Assembly (NCBI GenBank): GCA_002338515.1
Contig: DDIL01000172.1
Location: 5,374-69,373 of the forward strand
Direction: 5' to 3'
Source: Glaciecola sp. UBA1851
GTDB lineage: Bacteria; Pseudomonadota; Gammaproteobacteria; Enterobacterales; Alteromonadaceae
Length of the DNA: 64,000 nucleotides
Every line of letters begins with the position of its first letter. Within the stretch, counting starts at the first letter, position 1. The position numbers were made by a program, and so were the translations under genes. Below are positions 43,946-54,130 of the stretch, piece after piece. The notes beneath the pieces are model-generated. The model was not told the DNA's origin, ran no database searches, and saw only the letters and a list, made by a program, of their open reading frames with translations.

Positions 43946-45289
43946 TTACCCCTCAGCTTCAATTTGAGTTAACACGTCACGTAAAACCGGGCCGTAGTCG
44001 TACTTCCCAGGACAGACGTATGTACATAATGCTAAATCTTCTTCATCAAGTTCAAGTGCACCAAGTGTTTGTGCACCATCTGTATCACCAGACAATAAAT
44101 CACGTAATAATAAAGTAGGAATAACATCTAGTGGCATAACACGTTCATAGTTACCAATTGGTACCATCGAGCGGTCAGAACCATTCGTAGTAGATGTCAT
44201 ATCGAAGAGTTTCTTAGGGCTTAAATGGCCTAAATAAGCTTTAGTAACGCTATGCTTATCGCCACCTGGTGTAATCCAGCCAAGGAATTTTTTCTCTTTG
44301 TCTTCTAGAATGATAGATACTTGCAAGTGGAAACGTCCAAGATATGCATGAGGACCCGTAGCCTTTACGCCATTTAAAACAGAGCCTGAAATAACTCTTA
44401 CTTGAACATCGCCTAATTGGTCTTTCACTAATTCGTTAGTGTTGGCACCTAAATGAGTTCGTATAATTTTAGGCGTTTTTGCAGCAGGGCCAGCAACGGA
44501 AACAACACGCGTTACGTCAATCTCACCTGAAGTAATAGTTGCACCAATTGAAATAACATCCTGATAGTTTACATGCCAAACTTTTTTGTTCGGACCAACA
44601 GGGTCAATATGATGAATATGGGTACCTACTAAACCAGCAGGATGCGGCCCAGCGAATTCGTGTATTTCAGTATTCTCAACGCCAGCTTCAATTGATGAAT
44701 CTGATGCTCTACAAACATACACTTTCTTACCGCTAGCTAGATTACTTAATACTTTTAATCCATTAGCGAAATCTTGTGTTCGTTCAGACACAACCAAATC
44801 TGGATTAACCGCAAGAGGGTTAGTATCGATTGCCGTTACAAAAATTGAATTGGGTGTACTATCGATGCTTGGTGACTTACTAAAAGGACGAGTTCTAATG
44901 GCAGTCCATAAACCAGACTCCACTAACGTGTCGACAAGTTCTTGTCGATCTGCTTTTAAAATTTGTTCAGCGTCAAATTTCTTAAAACTTACCGCTTCAT
45001 CACCTTTTACCCCAATTACTACAGTTTGTAACACTCGCTTGGCGCCGCGGTTAACTTCAATAACCTCGCCACTAGCTGGCGCTACAAACTTAACCCCAGG
45101 GTTTTTCTTATCTTCAAACAAAATTTGGCCTTTTTTAACCACATCACCGACTTGCACGTGCATGGTTGGCCGCATCCCTACATACTCTTCGCCTAAAACA
45201 GCGACCTTCGCAGGTACTAGGGTTTCCCCTATTTTCTGCTCTGGTGCTCCTTTTATTGGAAGGTCTAAGCCTTTTTTAATTTTAATCAT
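43946..45289 (-). CDS. nqrA: Na+-NQR subunit A
   Basis: 447 residues, peripheral cytoplasmic subunit contacting NqrB and the quinone site. Starts [20 protein letters not shown], followed by lipoyl-like [28 protein letters not shown] and [19 protein letters not shown], then the Rossmann-like and ferredoxin-like parts, ending [26 protein letters not shown]. First gene of nqrABCDEF; the upstream 345 bp up to the fabV terminator must hold the promoter, though I could not fix its hexamers. Confidence 0.97.
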   Translation of the reverse strand: MIKIKKGLDLPIKGAPEQKIGETLVPAKVAVLGEEYVGMRPTMHVQVGDVVKKGQILFEDKKNPGVKFVAPASGEVIEVNRGAKRVLQTVVIGVKGDEAVSFKKFDAEQILKADRQELVDTLVESGLWTAIRTRPFSKSPSIDSTPNSIFVTAIDTNPLAVNPDLVVSERTQDFANGLKVLSNLASGKKVYVCRASDSSIEAGVENTEIHEFAGPHPAGLVGTHIHHIDPVGPNKKVWHVNYQDVISIGATITSGEIDVTRVVSVAGPAAKTPKIIRTHLGANTNELVKDQLGDVQVRVISGSVLNGVKATGPHAYLGRFHLQVSIILEDKEKKFLGWITPGGDKHSVTKAYLGHLSPKKLFDMTSTTNGSDRSMVPIGNYERVMPLDVIPTLLLRDLLSGDTDGAQTLGALELDEEDLALCTYVCPGKYDYGPVLRDVLTQIEAEG

Positions 45290-45634
45290 ATGCGAATTGC
45301 TACTCTCAAATAGTTACCAATTTAAACTGGCCTTAGCCAAGCCATTTTAAATTGCTGCCTATTTCAATAGGTATAAGTTTAAACACACAAGTATTACTAG
45401 TTTGGATGACAATTAGCCAACAAAACCACTGTTAAACATTGTTTTTATTATTTTTATAAATGATGTACTAATAACGACATACTTAGCTGATTAGCAACTT
45501 TCAACACGTTACCAATTTGTGGCGCGATTTTAGCATTAACTGACCGTAAATGGCTATGGTTAATATACTAAAAGCTTAAAAGTCTATTTAGATTTGTATA
45601 GTAAAAACAACGCTATTCTTTACAAAGCCTAAAT
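45290..45634. other. Promoter region of the nqr operon
   Basis: About 345 bp, A+T-rich, between nqrA and the fabV terminator. Contains the nqr promoter by position but no hexamer pair of good spacing was found by eye. No frame or RNA gene noted. Confidence 0.4.
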
Positions 45635-45679
45635 AAAAGGCTCATCTAGCATTCATAGTTAAGATGCTGTGAGCCTTTT
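45635..45679 (-). terminator. Terminator after fabV
   Basis: Long hairpin: outer stem AAAAGGCTCA/TGAGCCTTTT (10 bp) and an inner stem AGCAT/ATGCT, flanked by A/T runs on both sides. Sits 78 bp after the fabV stop and could also stop rightward transcription. Confidence 0.75.
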
Positions 45680-45756
45680 AAATAAAGAAGATCTATACAA
45701 CCCCGATTGTCAACAAATTAAACAACGCGCTCACTCTAGTGTGAATTTGTGTACTT

Positions 45757-46941
45757 TTACCATTCGACTAATGGATTAACATCGGCTTCATAGTCTACAT
45801 CTTGAATTAAAAAGCCAAAGAGATTTAAAAACTCTGTATTGTATCCTTTATAATCACTCAATTCGTGAAAGTTATCTTGAGTAACATTATCCCAAACTGC
45901 TTTTATTTTTGCCTGTGTTGCTTCGTTTGTTTCTTTTGAATCCATTCTGTATCTATTCATTTCGTCAACAGTCGGATTCTGTTCGTATAAACAATCTGAA
46001 AAGAGCCCTGCAATCTGTTCAATACACCCTTCATGCGTTCCCTCTTCTTTCATCACTTTATAAATTAAAGAAATATATAACGGCATGACAGGTATCGCAC
46101 TGCTAGCTTGGGTCACTAAGGCTTTTAAAGACGACACATTCGCTTCAACATTTAACATAGCTAGTTTGCTAATAATCGACTTAGCTGCTCTATCTAAGTC
46201 TTCTTTTGCTTTCCCAATGGTCGCTTGACCATATATTGGCCATGTTAATTCTTTACCAATATATGTGTAAGCTGTAGTTTTGCAACCTTCACTAACAACA
46301 CCGGCTTCAGCTAGCTGGAATAGCCACCTTTCCCAATCTTCTCCTCCCATGACTTTCACCGTATTATCAATTTCATCTTGACTGGCTGGTTCTAGTGTTA
46401 CTTCATGCACTAGATCTTTATCAGTGTCATAGGTTTTTGTGGTATACGCTTGCCCTATGGGCTTAAGTGTTGATTTAAACGTTTCACCTGTTTCGGGATC
46501 AGTTCGTCTAGGGCTCGCTAAGCTATAAATAATTAAATCAACGCTTCCTAGATCTTGCTTTATTTTTTCAATAACTTGGGTTTTCATTTCATCTGAAAAA
46601 GCATCGCCATTTAATGTATCAGCATATAGGCCGGCTTGCTTAGCTTGCTGATGAAATGCAGCTGTATTATACCAGCCAGCCGTACCAGTTTTTCGTTCAG
46701 TAGGCGCTTTCTCAAAACACACACCTAAAGTGTTGGCACCATAACCAAAAGCAGATGTAATTCTAGATGCAAGTCCGTAACCAGTAGAACATCCAATCAC
46801 CAAAACGTTTTTAGGTTTGTTTGGGGATGTAAAGGTAGTTTGTGACTTTATGTAATCTATTTGATTTTCAACACTTTTCGCACAGCCTATTGGATGTGAG
46901 TTGGTACAAATAAATCCTCTTACTTTTGGTTTAATGACCAT
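45757..46941 (-). CDS. fabV: NADH-dependent enoyl-ACP/trans-2-enoyl-CoA reductase FabV
   Basis: 394 residues, last step of each fatty-acid elongation cycle, a triclosan-insensitive isozyme of FabI. MVIKPKVRGFICTNSHPIGC is the family N-terminus; Rossmann VLVIGCSTGYGLASRI, then VDLIIYSLASPRRTDP, and the long-spaced catalytic Tyr-X8-Lys in TYIGKELTWPIYGQATIGKAK. No FabI is in the window. Monocistronic, with its own terminator 78 bp downstream. Confidence 0.97.
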   Translation of the reverse strand: MVIKPKVRGFICTNSHPIGCAKSVENQIDYIKSQTTFTSPNKPKNVLVIGCSTGYGLASRITSAFGYGANTLGVCFEKAPTERKTGTAGWYNTAAFHQQAKQAGLYADTLNGDAFSDEMKTQVIEKIKQDLGSVDLIIYSLASPRRTDPETGETFKSTLKPIGQAYTTKTYDTDKDLVHEVTLEPASQDEIDNTVKVMGGEDWERWLFQLAEAGVVSEGCKTTAYTYIGKELTWPIYGQATIGKAKEDLDRAAKSIISKLAMLNVEANVSSLKALVTQASSAIPVMPLYISLIYKVMKEEGTHEGCIEQIAGLFSDCLYEQNPTVDEMNRYRMDSKETNEATQAKIKAVWDNVTQDNFHELSDYKGYNTEFLNLFGFLIQDVDYEADVNPLVEW

Positions 46942-47174
46942 TAAAAACTCCTGTTGTATCAGCCAAACTTACATTTTAAGTCAACTAATCTATATTTTTT
47001 CGTAAGGTTTAGAATAATGTCGATAGTTTACTTGTCATCGCAGTACTAGGCTAGTAGAAAATTAAGCTGAATTTTAAGCAATAACGAAGTATTCCACACA
47101 CTTCGATTGGCAGAGACTGTCCTTTCAAACTGATTCATAAGCTAGCTACCAAGTCTATTAATCTGATAATAATA

Positions 47175-48284
47175 TTACCGATTGTTGTAATAGTCTTTCT
47201 CTGACAAATCGTGATAGTTTTTTACACTTTCATAAAATTTAGAATATTCAGCGTATATTCTAGCAAAATCGTCATTTTCAGCAGACTCATTTGCTAACAC
47301 TTCTTTAGTGGCTATTTTTAGGGCTTGTATAACATCAGTGGGAAGCGACATAACCTTAACGCCATGGTCTTGAACCAATTGAATCATAGATGCGTGGTTT
47401 CTTGCCGTATATTCGTCGAGCATATCTTGGTTGACGGCTCTAGTTGCCACTTCAACAATTTTTTGTAAATCTTTTGGTAAAGCTTCATAAGCTTCTTGAT
47501 TGACTATGAACTCTAAAAGTGTACCGGGCTCATGCCATGGGGTGTGATAATAAATAGTAGTGGCTTTATGAAGGCCAAAGGTTAAATCATTATATGGACC
47601 TACCCATTCAGTTGCATCAATAGCGCCAGATTGCAAAGATGTAAAAATTTCACCGCCGGATAAGGTAACGGGTAAACCACCTACTTTTTTGAATACTTCT
47701 CCTCCCAACCCGGGAATACGCATTTTAAGTCCTTGGATATCTTCTATTGAATTAATCTCTTTACGGAACCAACCGGCCATCTGCGCACCACTATTACCAC
47801 CGGCAAAAGGAATTACACCAAAAGGTTGGTATAGTTCGCGCCATAATTCAATTCCACCACCGTAATGCAACCAAGCATTCATTTCATTTGCATTCATACC
47901 AAATGGGATGGCAGAAAAAATGGGGGCCGCGGGAATTTTACCTTTCCAATAATAAGCACCCGCATGTCCCATTTCGGCACTGCCAACGGAAACTGAATTG
48001 AACACTTCAAAAGCAGGGACTAATTCACCAGCACCATATACGGTGACTTGAAGTCGGCCATTGGACATTTCATTAACATATTGAGCAAACGTTTCTGGTG
48101 CTTTCCCTAAGCCAGGAAAGTTTTTAGGCCAAGAGGTCACTAACTTCCATTTGAACGTTTGTTGAGCATTGACGTTTTCGTTACTAGCATCAGGCTTATT
48201 GTCACCCGAACATCCTATCACCATTAAAATAGAACAGATGAATAAAGTTAAAACACTTGGTTTTATAATGTTTTTCATGTTCAC
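47175..48284 (-). CDS. TRAP transporter periplasmic binding protein (DctP, TakP-like)
   Basis: 369 residues, last gene of a DctQ-DctM-DctP unit. GTG start at 48284 after AAGGG; lipoprotein signal ending LMVIGC. FKWKLVTSWPKNFPGLGKAPETFAQYVNEMSNGRL opens the domain; IQGLKMRIPGLGGEVFKK contains the carboxylate-binding Arg of the DctP fold, and GAIDATEWVGPYNDLTFGLHK is typical of the TakP subgroup that binds alpha-keto acids such as pyruvate. The ligand is inferred from family resemblance only. Lipid anchoring is unusual because most DctP proteins are soluble. Confidence 0.92.
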   Translation of the reverse strand: MNMKNIIKPSVLTLFICSILMVIGCSGDNKPDASNENVNAQQTFKWKLVTSWPKNFPGLGKAPETFAQYVNEMSNGRLQVTVYGAGELVPAFEVFNSVSVGSAEMGHAGAYYWKGKIPAAPIFSAIPFGMNANEMNAWLHYGGGIELWRELYQPFGVIPFAGGNSGAQMAGWFRKEINSIEDIQGLKMRIPGLGGEVFKKVGGLPVTLSGGEIFTSLQSGAIDATEWVGPYNDLTFGLHKATTIYYHTPWHEPGTLLEFIVNQEAYEALPKDLQKIVEVATRAVNQDMLDEYTARNHASMIQLVQDHGVKVMSLPTDVIQALKIATKEVLANESAENDDFARIYAEYSKFYESVKNYHDLSEKDYYNNR

Positions 48285-48372
48285 AATATATCCCTTATTT
48301 TATTAATTTTTATGATCACTACTGTTAGCAAACAATTCAATCTATCTAATTAAAACACCTTAGATATAATAT

Positions 48373-49740
48373 TTATGGATAAACTATATCAACCAGCCAA
48401 GTCACGGTTTCAGGCCAAATAGACATAATAATTAACAATATTAACTGCATTCCAATAAATGGGATCACGCCTTTATAAATTTGCTCGGTTTTAATCGTTT
48501 TTGGCGCAACCCCCCTTAAATAAAATAGGGCGAATCCAAATGGGGGGGTAAGAAACGAAGTTTGCAGATTAACCGCTATCATAATGCCTAACCAAACTGG
48601 GTTAATGCCCATTGCGATAAGTATTGGCGCGACAATAGGCACCACTACAAAAGTTATTTCAATAAAATCTAAAATAAAGCCTAGCAGAAATATTAGTAGC
48701 ATTACTAGTAACATTGCAGTCACTATGCCACCCGGCAATGCATTAAACAGCTCCTTAAGTAATAACTCCCCTCCTAACCCTCTAAACACTAAAGAGAAAA
48801 TGGACGCACCAATCAGTATTAAAAAAACCATAGAGGTGACTTTGGTTGTTTCACGACTAACGCTTTTAATAGTAGCCCAATTCAGTTGCTTCTTAATACC
48901 GGCCAGCAAAAGCGAACCCACCGCGCCTACGCCGGCAGCCTCAGTTGGCGTAGCAAGTCCGAACAAAATTGAGCCTAACACACAAACTATTAAAAATAAG
49001 GGAGGAATAAGGGCCTTTAAAAGGCTAATTAAATCTGCGTGTTCATTAACTTGACCTTGCGCAGGTACTTGAGATGGATAAAACCGACTGACAACTAGTA
49101 AATAAGTTAAATACATGCCTACTAGAATTAACCCTGGAATTAAGGCACCTACAAATAAATCGCCCACAGAAATACTGTCAGGTGAAAATATTCCCATATC
49201 CAATTGGGCTTTTTGATAAGCATTTGAAAGAACATCGCCTAATAATACGAGTGCGATTGAAGGCGGAATTATTTGGCCAAGTGTACCAGTAGCACAAATT
49301 GTTCCAGTCGCTAACTGCGGCGAAAAACCGCGTTTCAACATAGTAGGTAATGACAACAGTCCCATTGTCACGACAGTTGCGCCTACTATACCTGTACTAG
49401 CAGCCAGTAACATGCCAACAGTAATAACAGATACACCCAAACCCGTTTTATATCTGCTCATTAATGATGACATAGTGATAAGTAAGTCTTCTGCAATTTT
49501 AGATTTTTCTAAAACGACTCCCATTAATACAAACAACGGCACTGCAATTAAAGTTGTGTTGCTGACGATTCCAAATAAACGACTAGGGGCAGATATTAAA
49601 TAACTTGCATCAAATGCGCCGAAACTGCTAGCTATTAGGGCAAAAATTAACGAAACACCGCCAAGCGTTAAGGCTACAGGGTACCCCAGTAAGAGGACAA
49701 GACAAACAACGACGAATAGAAGTAAAGACAATAATTCCAC
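48373..49740 (-). CDS. TRAP transporter large permease DctM
   Basis: 455 residues, about 12 transmembrane helices, elevator-type transport subunit using the Na+ gradient. Conserved ATGTLGQIIPPSIALVLLGD, TEAAGVGAVGSLLLA and NLQTSFLTPPFGFALFYLRGVAP. The dctQ stop and this GTG start are adjacent with no gap, so they are translationally coupled; the large and small subunits must be made together. 88 bp lie between its stop and the start of dctP. Confidence 0.94.
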   Translation of the reverse strand: MELLSLLLFVVVCLVLLLGYPVALTLGGVSLIFALIASSFGAFDASYLISAPSRLFGIVSNTTLIAVPLFVLMGVVLEKSKIAEDLLITMSSLMSRYKTGLGVSVITVGMLLAASTGIVGATVVTMGLLSLPTMLKRGFSPQLATGTICATGTLGQIIPPSIALVLLGDVLSNAYQKAQLDMGIFSPDSISVGDLFVGALIPGLILVGMYLTYLLVVSRFYPSQVPAQGQVNEHADLISLLKALIPPLFLIVCVLGSILFGLATPTEAAGVGAVGSLLLAGIKKQLNWATIKSVSRETTKVTSMVFLILIGASIFSLVFRGLGGELLLKELFNALPGGIVTAMLLVMLLIFLLGFILDFIEITFVVVPIVAPILIAMGINPVWLGIMIAVNLQTSFLTPPFGFALFYLRGVAPKTIKTEQIYKGVIPFIGMQLILLIIMSIWPETVTWLVDIVYP

Positions 49741-50256
49741 TTATTGAATCTCTCGTTGTAACAAAAAGATATTTTTCATATTTTTAATCGCTTCTGAAAA
49801 CGCTTGTAGAATTAAGGAGTAAGCGAAAATTAATAGAAAGCTTTTTAGAACATATACAAAAGGTAACCCGCCAGGCTCCCTTGAACCTTCTAAAATAGAC
49901 CAAGATTCAAAAACATAGTGATGGCATACAATGCTTAAATATATAGCGATAGGCAACATTAAGAGTAAACTACCTAACAAGTCGACAATACACCTTGTTT
50001 TTTTGGAAAAACGCCTATAAAAAACGTCCACTCTTACATGCCCATTCTGTTGAAAAGTGTAAGCACTTCCTAACAAGAAAACCGCAGCATGCATATAAGT
50101 TATAGATTCTTGTAGAGCAATAGAACCAAGATTAAAACCATATCTTAACACCACAATTAGAAACATGACTACTGCCATAATAACAGTGAAATAAGCAACT
50201 GTTTTCCCCATCGCAACATTCACTTTATCAATCCAGACGCTAATTGTGGTAATCAT
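49741..50256 (-). CDS. TRAP transporter small permease DctQ
   Basis: 171 residues, four transmembrane helices, partner of DctM. The family motif ALQESITYMHAAVFLLGSAYTFQQNGHVRVDVFYRRFS is complete. First gene of the unit: the order Q-M-P differs from the common P-Q-M, and the binding protein has its own longer leader (88 bp), which would allow it to be made in greater amounts. Confidence 0.93.
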   Translation of the reverse strand: MITTISVWIDKVNVAMGKTVAYFTVIMAVVMFLIVVLRYGFNLGSIALQESITYMHAAVFLLGSAYTFQQNGHVRVDVFYRRFSKKTRCIVDLLGSLLLMLPIAIYLSIVCHHYVFESWSILEGSREPGGLPFVYVLKSFLLIFAYSLILQAFSEAIKNMKNIFLLQREIQ

Positions 50257-50433
50257 TAATAGTAATTTTTATTAGTTTTAAGGTTTAATATTTAAAATTA
50301 TTAGAAGTAGTTTAACGTATTTGTGAAAACTGAGAACATGTTTCATATATAAAGAGGAAATGTTGTGTTTATCGTTTTCCGATATCAGCTAAGCTACAGG
50401 AACTCACTTCTGTTAATTGAAAAAGGCGAGAAA

Positions 50434-50479
50434 TTCATCTCAAGTGAAATTTAAATAAAAAGTGCACACTTGAGATGAA
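50434..50479. repeat. 13-bp inverted repeat downstream of fklB
   Basis: TTCATCTCAAGTG (50434-50446) and CACTTGAGATGAA (50467-50479), perfect, 20-nt loop. Starts 10 bp after the fklB stop. The loop also contains AGTGCACACT-type self-complementarity next to a T-run on the minus strand, so a second, smaller terminator hairpin can compete with the long one. Confidence 0.7.
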
Positions 50480-50488
50480 AATTTGAAG

Positions 50489-51109
50489 TTAAGCTATAAT
50501 ATCAAGCAACTCAACATCAAACACTAATGTACTGTAAGGGCCAATTGCCGCGCCAGCGCCTTGCTCGCCATATGCTAAGTCATATGGAACATATATTTTT
50601 AACTTATCGCCAACTGCCATAAGCTGTAATGCTTCAGTCCAACCCTTTATTACTCCATTTACGGGGAATTCTGCTGGTTGACCGCGGTCGTAACTGCTGT
50701 CGAAAACCGTTCCATCCAATAATGTGCCATGATAATGCACTCGAACAGTTGATGACGGAGAAGGAGAATCACCTTCTGACTTAGTCATTACTTCGTATTG
50801 TAAACCAGATTCAGTAACCGTTATTTCATCTCTTAACGCATTTTTTTCTAGAAAATCAGCCCCTTCTTTAACGGCTCCAGCAAACTGTTCTTGCTTTGCA
50901 GCTTGCATTCTTTGATGGATTTCATTAAACGCAACGCGCAATTCGTCATTACCAACCTTTGGCGCGTCTTTATTAAATCCATCAGTTAAACCCGCAAGTA
51001 CCACTTCAATATCTAAACCATCAAATGGATTTGACGCTAATTGTTCGCCCATTTGATAACCAATACCATAACTTGCTTGCTGTTCTATATTTGTGTAAGT
51101 ATCTGACAC
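50489..51109 (-). CDS. fklB: FKBP-type peptidyl-prolyl isomerase, FklB-like
   Basis: 206 residues from GTG at 51109, which has GGAG five bases upstream and gives the same length as E. coli FklB (206). The longer frame adds an unrelated 15-residue leader. N-terminal dimerisation domain EQQASYGIGYQMGEQLASNPFDGLD; C-terminal FKBP domain with TVRVHYHGTLLDGTVFDSSYDRGQPAEFPVNGVIKGWTEAL and LAYGEQGAGAAIGPYSTLVFDVELLDI. No signal peptide, so it acts in the cytoplasm. Confidence 0.94.
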   Translation of the reverse strand: MSDTYTNIEQQASYGIGYQMGEQLASNPFDGLDIEVVLAGLTDGFNKDAPKVGNDELRVAFNEIHQRMQAAKQEQFAGAVKEGADFLEKNALRDEITVTESGLQYEVMTKSEGDSPSPSSTVRVHYHGTLLDGTVFDSSYDRGQPAEFPVNGVIKGWTEALQLMAVGDKLKIYVPYDLAYGEQGAGAAIGPYSTLVFDVELLDIIA

Positions 51110-51504
51110 TTTATCTCCAAGTAATTTACATTTTAGAAAAGTAGATGATAGCACAGTGAATAAAACACTTACATCAGAACCATAGCAAACAAATTATTCA
51201 GCTCTATCGAACACACAAGGCTGAGCATAATGTTTCATCATATTGGTTTAGAACAGCGAAAATTATATTCTTCTTATACCTATTCATTCGACCAATCATA
51301 TAAAATATAGTCACTACTTATTCTCAAATCATTCTATCGACTGTTAAAAATCAATATATTTTTATTTTTCAATAGTCTAATATCTAACATCTTGCTCGTA
51401 CACATACACCACACTACCTCTTCAATACTTGGTTTGTTTTATAACACCAAATTGATTTGCAACAATCCAACTGGGCGAATAAATAAACGGGGAACGTCAA
51501 CTAT
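51110..51504. other. Intergenic region between divergent fklB and ppc
   Basis: About 395 bp, A+T-rich, holding both promoters. A 26-codon frame at 51230 is judged spurious. No repeat or RNA gene found. Confidence 0.4.
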
Positions 51505-54123
51505 ATGAAGCAATCATTAATTGAACAGCTTAAAGAAACAGTCAAATATTTAGGCGCTACGCTTGGTGAGACTATTCAAGAAGAATTAGGAAAAGAGTGG
51601 TTAGATAAAATAGAGCAAATACGCCACGACGGTCGTCATTCATCAAAAGGTGAACTAGAAAGCACTGAAAAGTTAGCTGAAAATTTGTCCAAACTTGATA
51701 ATCAGTCACTGCTAACCATAGCAAGGGCGTTTGCACAATTTTTAACCTTAGCTAATATTGCAGAACAAGAATTTAATATTGCAGTTCATAAGAATAATAC
51801 CCTTGATAACCAACTAAATGCATTAACTGAAAAATTTTCTGCCGAAACAGATAAAGAAAAGGTCCTTGAGGCAATCAAGAACCTGAATATTGATATGGTG
51901 TTAACTGCGCATCCAACAGAAGTGAACCGACGAACAAATATATATAAGCAGAGTCGATTGGCAAAGCAATTACAACTTTTGCACAGTAAAAGTTTGAGCG
52001 AAGTGGAAGTGCGCCGAGTAAAACAAAGAGTTTCAGATATTATTTCACAAGCTTGGCATACAGAAGAAATTCGCTCTGTCAGACCAACTCCAGTAGATGA
52101 AGCAAGATGGGGGTTTTCAGTCATTGAAAACAGCTTATGGGAAGCGGTTCCTGACTTCTTACGCGATTTAGATGATTACCTTCAAGTAAATTTTGATGCT
52201 CGCTTGCCTTTAGATGCAAAACCTATTCAATTTGGTTCTTGGATGGGCGGCGATAGAGATGGCAACCCATTCGTTACCGCTACGCTTACCCAAGAAGTGC
52301 TAGTTAGGGCAAGAAGACGTGCGGCGAAACTATTCCTAACAGACCTGAAACAATTGTATTCAGAACTTTCTATGAATAAATGCAGCAAAGCACTATCTGC
52401 ACAAACAGGGGAAGCACGAGAGCCATACAGAGAGATATTAAAGCCTCTTATTAGCAAAATTGAAACCACTTACGTAGGTGAGTCGCCTGCTTCAGAATGG
52501 ATTCAAACCAACGAAGAGCTTAGACAGCCATTGCTTGATTGCTATAACTCGTTAATTGATAGTGGCATGAAAGTAATAGCCGACGGCCTACTACTAGATA
52601 CAATTCGTCGCTCATATTGTTTTGGCGTACATTTACTCAAACTTGATGTTAGACAAGATTCACAAAGACACGCAGATGTATTTAGCGAATTAACCCGTTA
52701 TTTAGGAATGGGTGACTACAATCAGTGGACAGAAGATGATAAACAAGCATTTTTATTAAGGGAGCTGACCTCAAGGCGTCCTCTTATACCAAAAGACTGG
52801 GCACCTAGCCCTGATGTAAAAGAAGTATTAGATACATGCGATGTAATTGCAGCTAACGGAAAAGATGGCTTTGGCATTTATATAATTTCAATGGCAAGCG
52901 AACCTTCAGATGTGCTAGCGGTTCAATTACTATTAAAAGAAGCGGGTGTATCTTGGCCAATGCCTGTTGCACCGCTATTTGAAACCTTGGATGATTTGAA
53001 TAATTCACCGAGTGTGATGTCTAAACTACTCAGTATTGACTGGTATAAAGGGTATGTGCAGGGTCAGCAATATGTCATGATTGGGTATTCTGATTCAGCC
53101 AAAGATGCTGGTTCGCTGGCGGCAGGTTGGGCACAATATAGCGCTCAAGAAGCATTAGTTAAGCTTGCTGAAGAACAATCAGTTAAGCTTACTCTGTTTC
53201 ATGGTCGAGGCGGCACAATAGGTCGTGGGGGATTACCTGCAAAAGAAGCGATTCATTCTCAACCACCTGGTTCATTAGCAGGTGGGTTTAGGGTAACTGA
53301 GCAAGGTGAAACTATTCGCTATAAATTTGGTATGCCACAATTAGCGAAACGAAGCCTATCTCTATATGCATCTGCGGTACTAGAAGCAATATTTTTGCCA
53401 CCACCTGAGCCAAAAGACGAATGGCGTAGTGTCATTACAGAAATGGCTGGTAAAGGTAGGGATAACTATCGAGGTATCGTCAGAAACGACCCTGACTTTG
53501 TTCCATATTTTCGAGTAGCTACGCCAGAGCAAGAGTTAGGAAAATTACCTTTAGGCAGTCGTCCTGCTAAGCGTAATCCTAAAGGTGGAATTGAAAGCTT
53601 ACGCGCTATTCCTTGGATATTTGCTTGGGCTCAAACGCGATTAGTTTTACCTTCGTGGCTTGGAGTGATGAAAGCAATAGATGATGTCAATCAAGGTGAT
53701 AAACAAAAAATAGTGAAAGAAATGATAGCTCAATGGCCATTCTTTGCATCGAGGCTATCTATGTTAGATATGGTGTTTCAGAAAGCTGATCCAAATGTAA
53801 GTGCCGCTTATGATAAGCGTTTAGTACCTGATGAACTCTCTCATTTTGGTGAAAAATTAAGGGCAGAATTAAAAGACTCTATGACTAGTTTATTAACCAT
53901 TACTGGACATACCTACACTATGGAAGACTCGCCAAATGCACGTAATGCCATGCAAATACGAGCGGGATACTTAGAGCCATTACACTACTTACAAATAGAG
54001 CTGTTAGACCGAATTAGAAAGGCGGAAAATTCAGATTTTGATGACAACGACAAAGCTATTTTGGAAAGAGCAATGATGGTAGCGATAACAGGCATTGCAG
54101 TAGGGATACGGAATACTGGTTAA
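51505..54123 (+). CDS. ppc: Phosphoenolpyruvate carboxylase
   Basis: 872 residues, anaplerotic carboxylation of PEP to oxaloacetate. Catalytic His in VLTAHPTEVNRRT, GGDRDGNPFVTATLT, GYSDSAKDAGSLAAGWAQY, catalytic FHGRGGTIGRGGLP, TEQGETIRYKFG, and the C-terminal allosteric end NAMQIRAGYLEPLHYLQ...ITGIAVGIRNTG (aspartate site residues present). CGGGGAACG ribosome site. Followed 7 bp downstream by the methyltransferase gene, a pairing often seen. Confidence 0.98.
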   Translation: MKQSLIEQLKETVKYLGATLGETIQEELGKEWLDKIEQIRHDGRHSSKGELESTEKLAENLSKLDNQSLLTIARAFAQFLTLANIAEQEFNIAVHKNNTLDNQLNALTEKFSAETDKEKVLEAIKNLNIDMVLTAHPTEVNRRTNIYKQSRLAKQLQLLHSKSLSEVEVRRVKQRVSDIISQAWHTEEIRSVRPTPVDEARWGFSVIENSLWEAVPDFLRDLDDYLQVNFDARLPLDAKPIQFGSWMGGDRDGNPFVTATLTQEVLVRARRRAAKLFLTDLKQLYSELSMNKCSKALSAQTGEAREPYREILKPLISKIETTYVGESPASEWIQTNEELRQPLLDCYNSLIDSGMKVIADGLLLDTIRRSYCFGVHLLKLDVRQDSQRHADVFSELTRYLGMGDYNQWTEDDKQAFLLRELTSRRPLIPKDWAPSPDVKEVLDTCDVIAANGKDGFGIYIISMASEPSDVLAVQLLLKEAGVSWPMPVAPLFETLDDLNNSPSVMSKLLSIDWYKGYVQGQQYVMIGYSDSAKDAGSLAAGWAQYSAQEALVKLAEEQSVKLTLFHGRGGTIGRGGLPAKEAIHSQPPGSLAGGFRVTEQGETIRYKFGMPQLAKRSLSLYASAVLEAIFLPPPEPKDEWRSVITEMAGKGRDNYRGIVRNDPDFVPYFRVATPEQELGKLPLGSRPAKRNPKGGIESLRAIPWIFAWAQTRLVLPSWLGVMKAIDDVNQGDKQKIVKEMIAQWPFFASRLSMLDMVFQKADPNVSAAYDKRLVPDELSHFGEKLRAELKDSMTSLLTITGHTYTMEDSPNARNAMQIRAGYLEPLHYLQIELLDRIRKAENSDFDDNDKAILERAMMVAITGIAVGIRNTG

Positions 54124-54130
54124 TACCAAA

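Noticed and set aside
51230..51310. 26-codon frame between fklB and ppc
   Set aside because: Weak ribosome site at long spacing, no hydrophobic or domain-like character.
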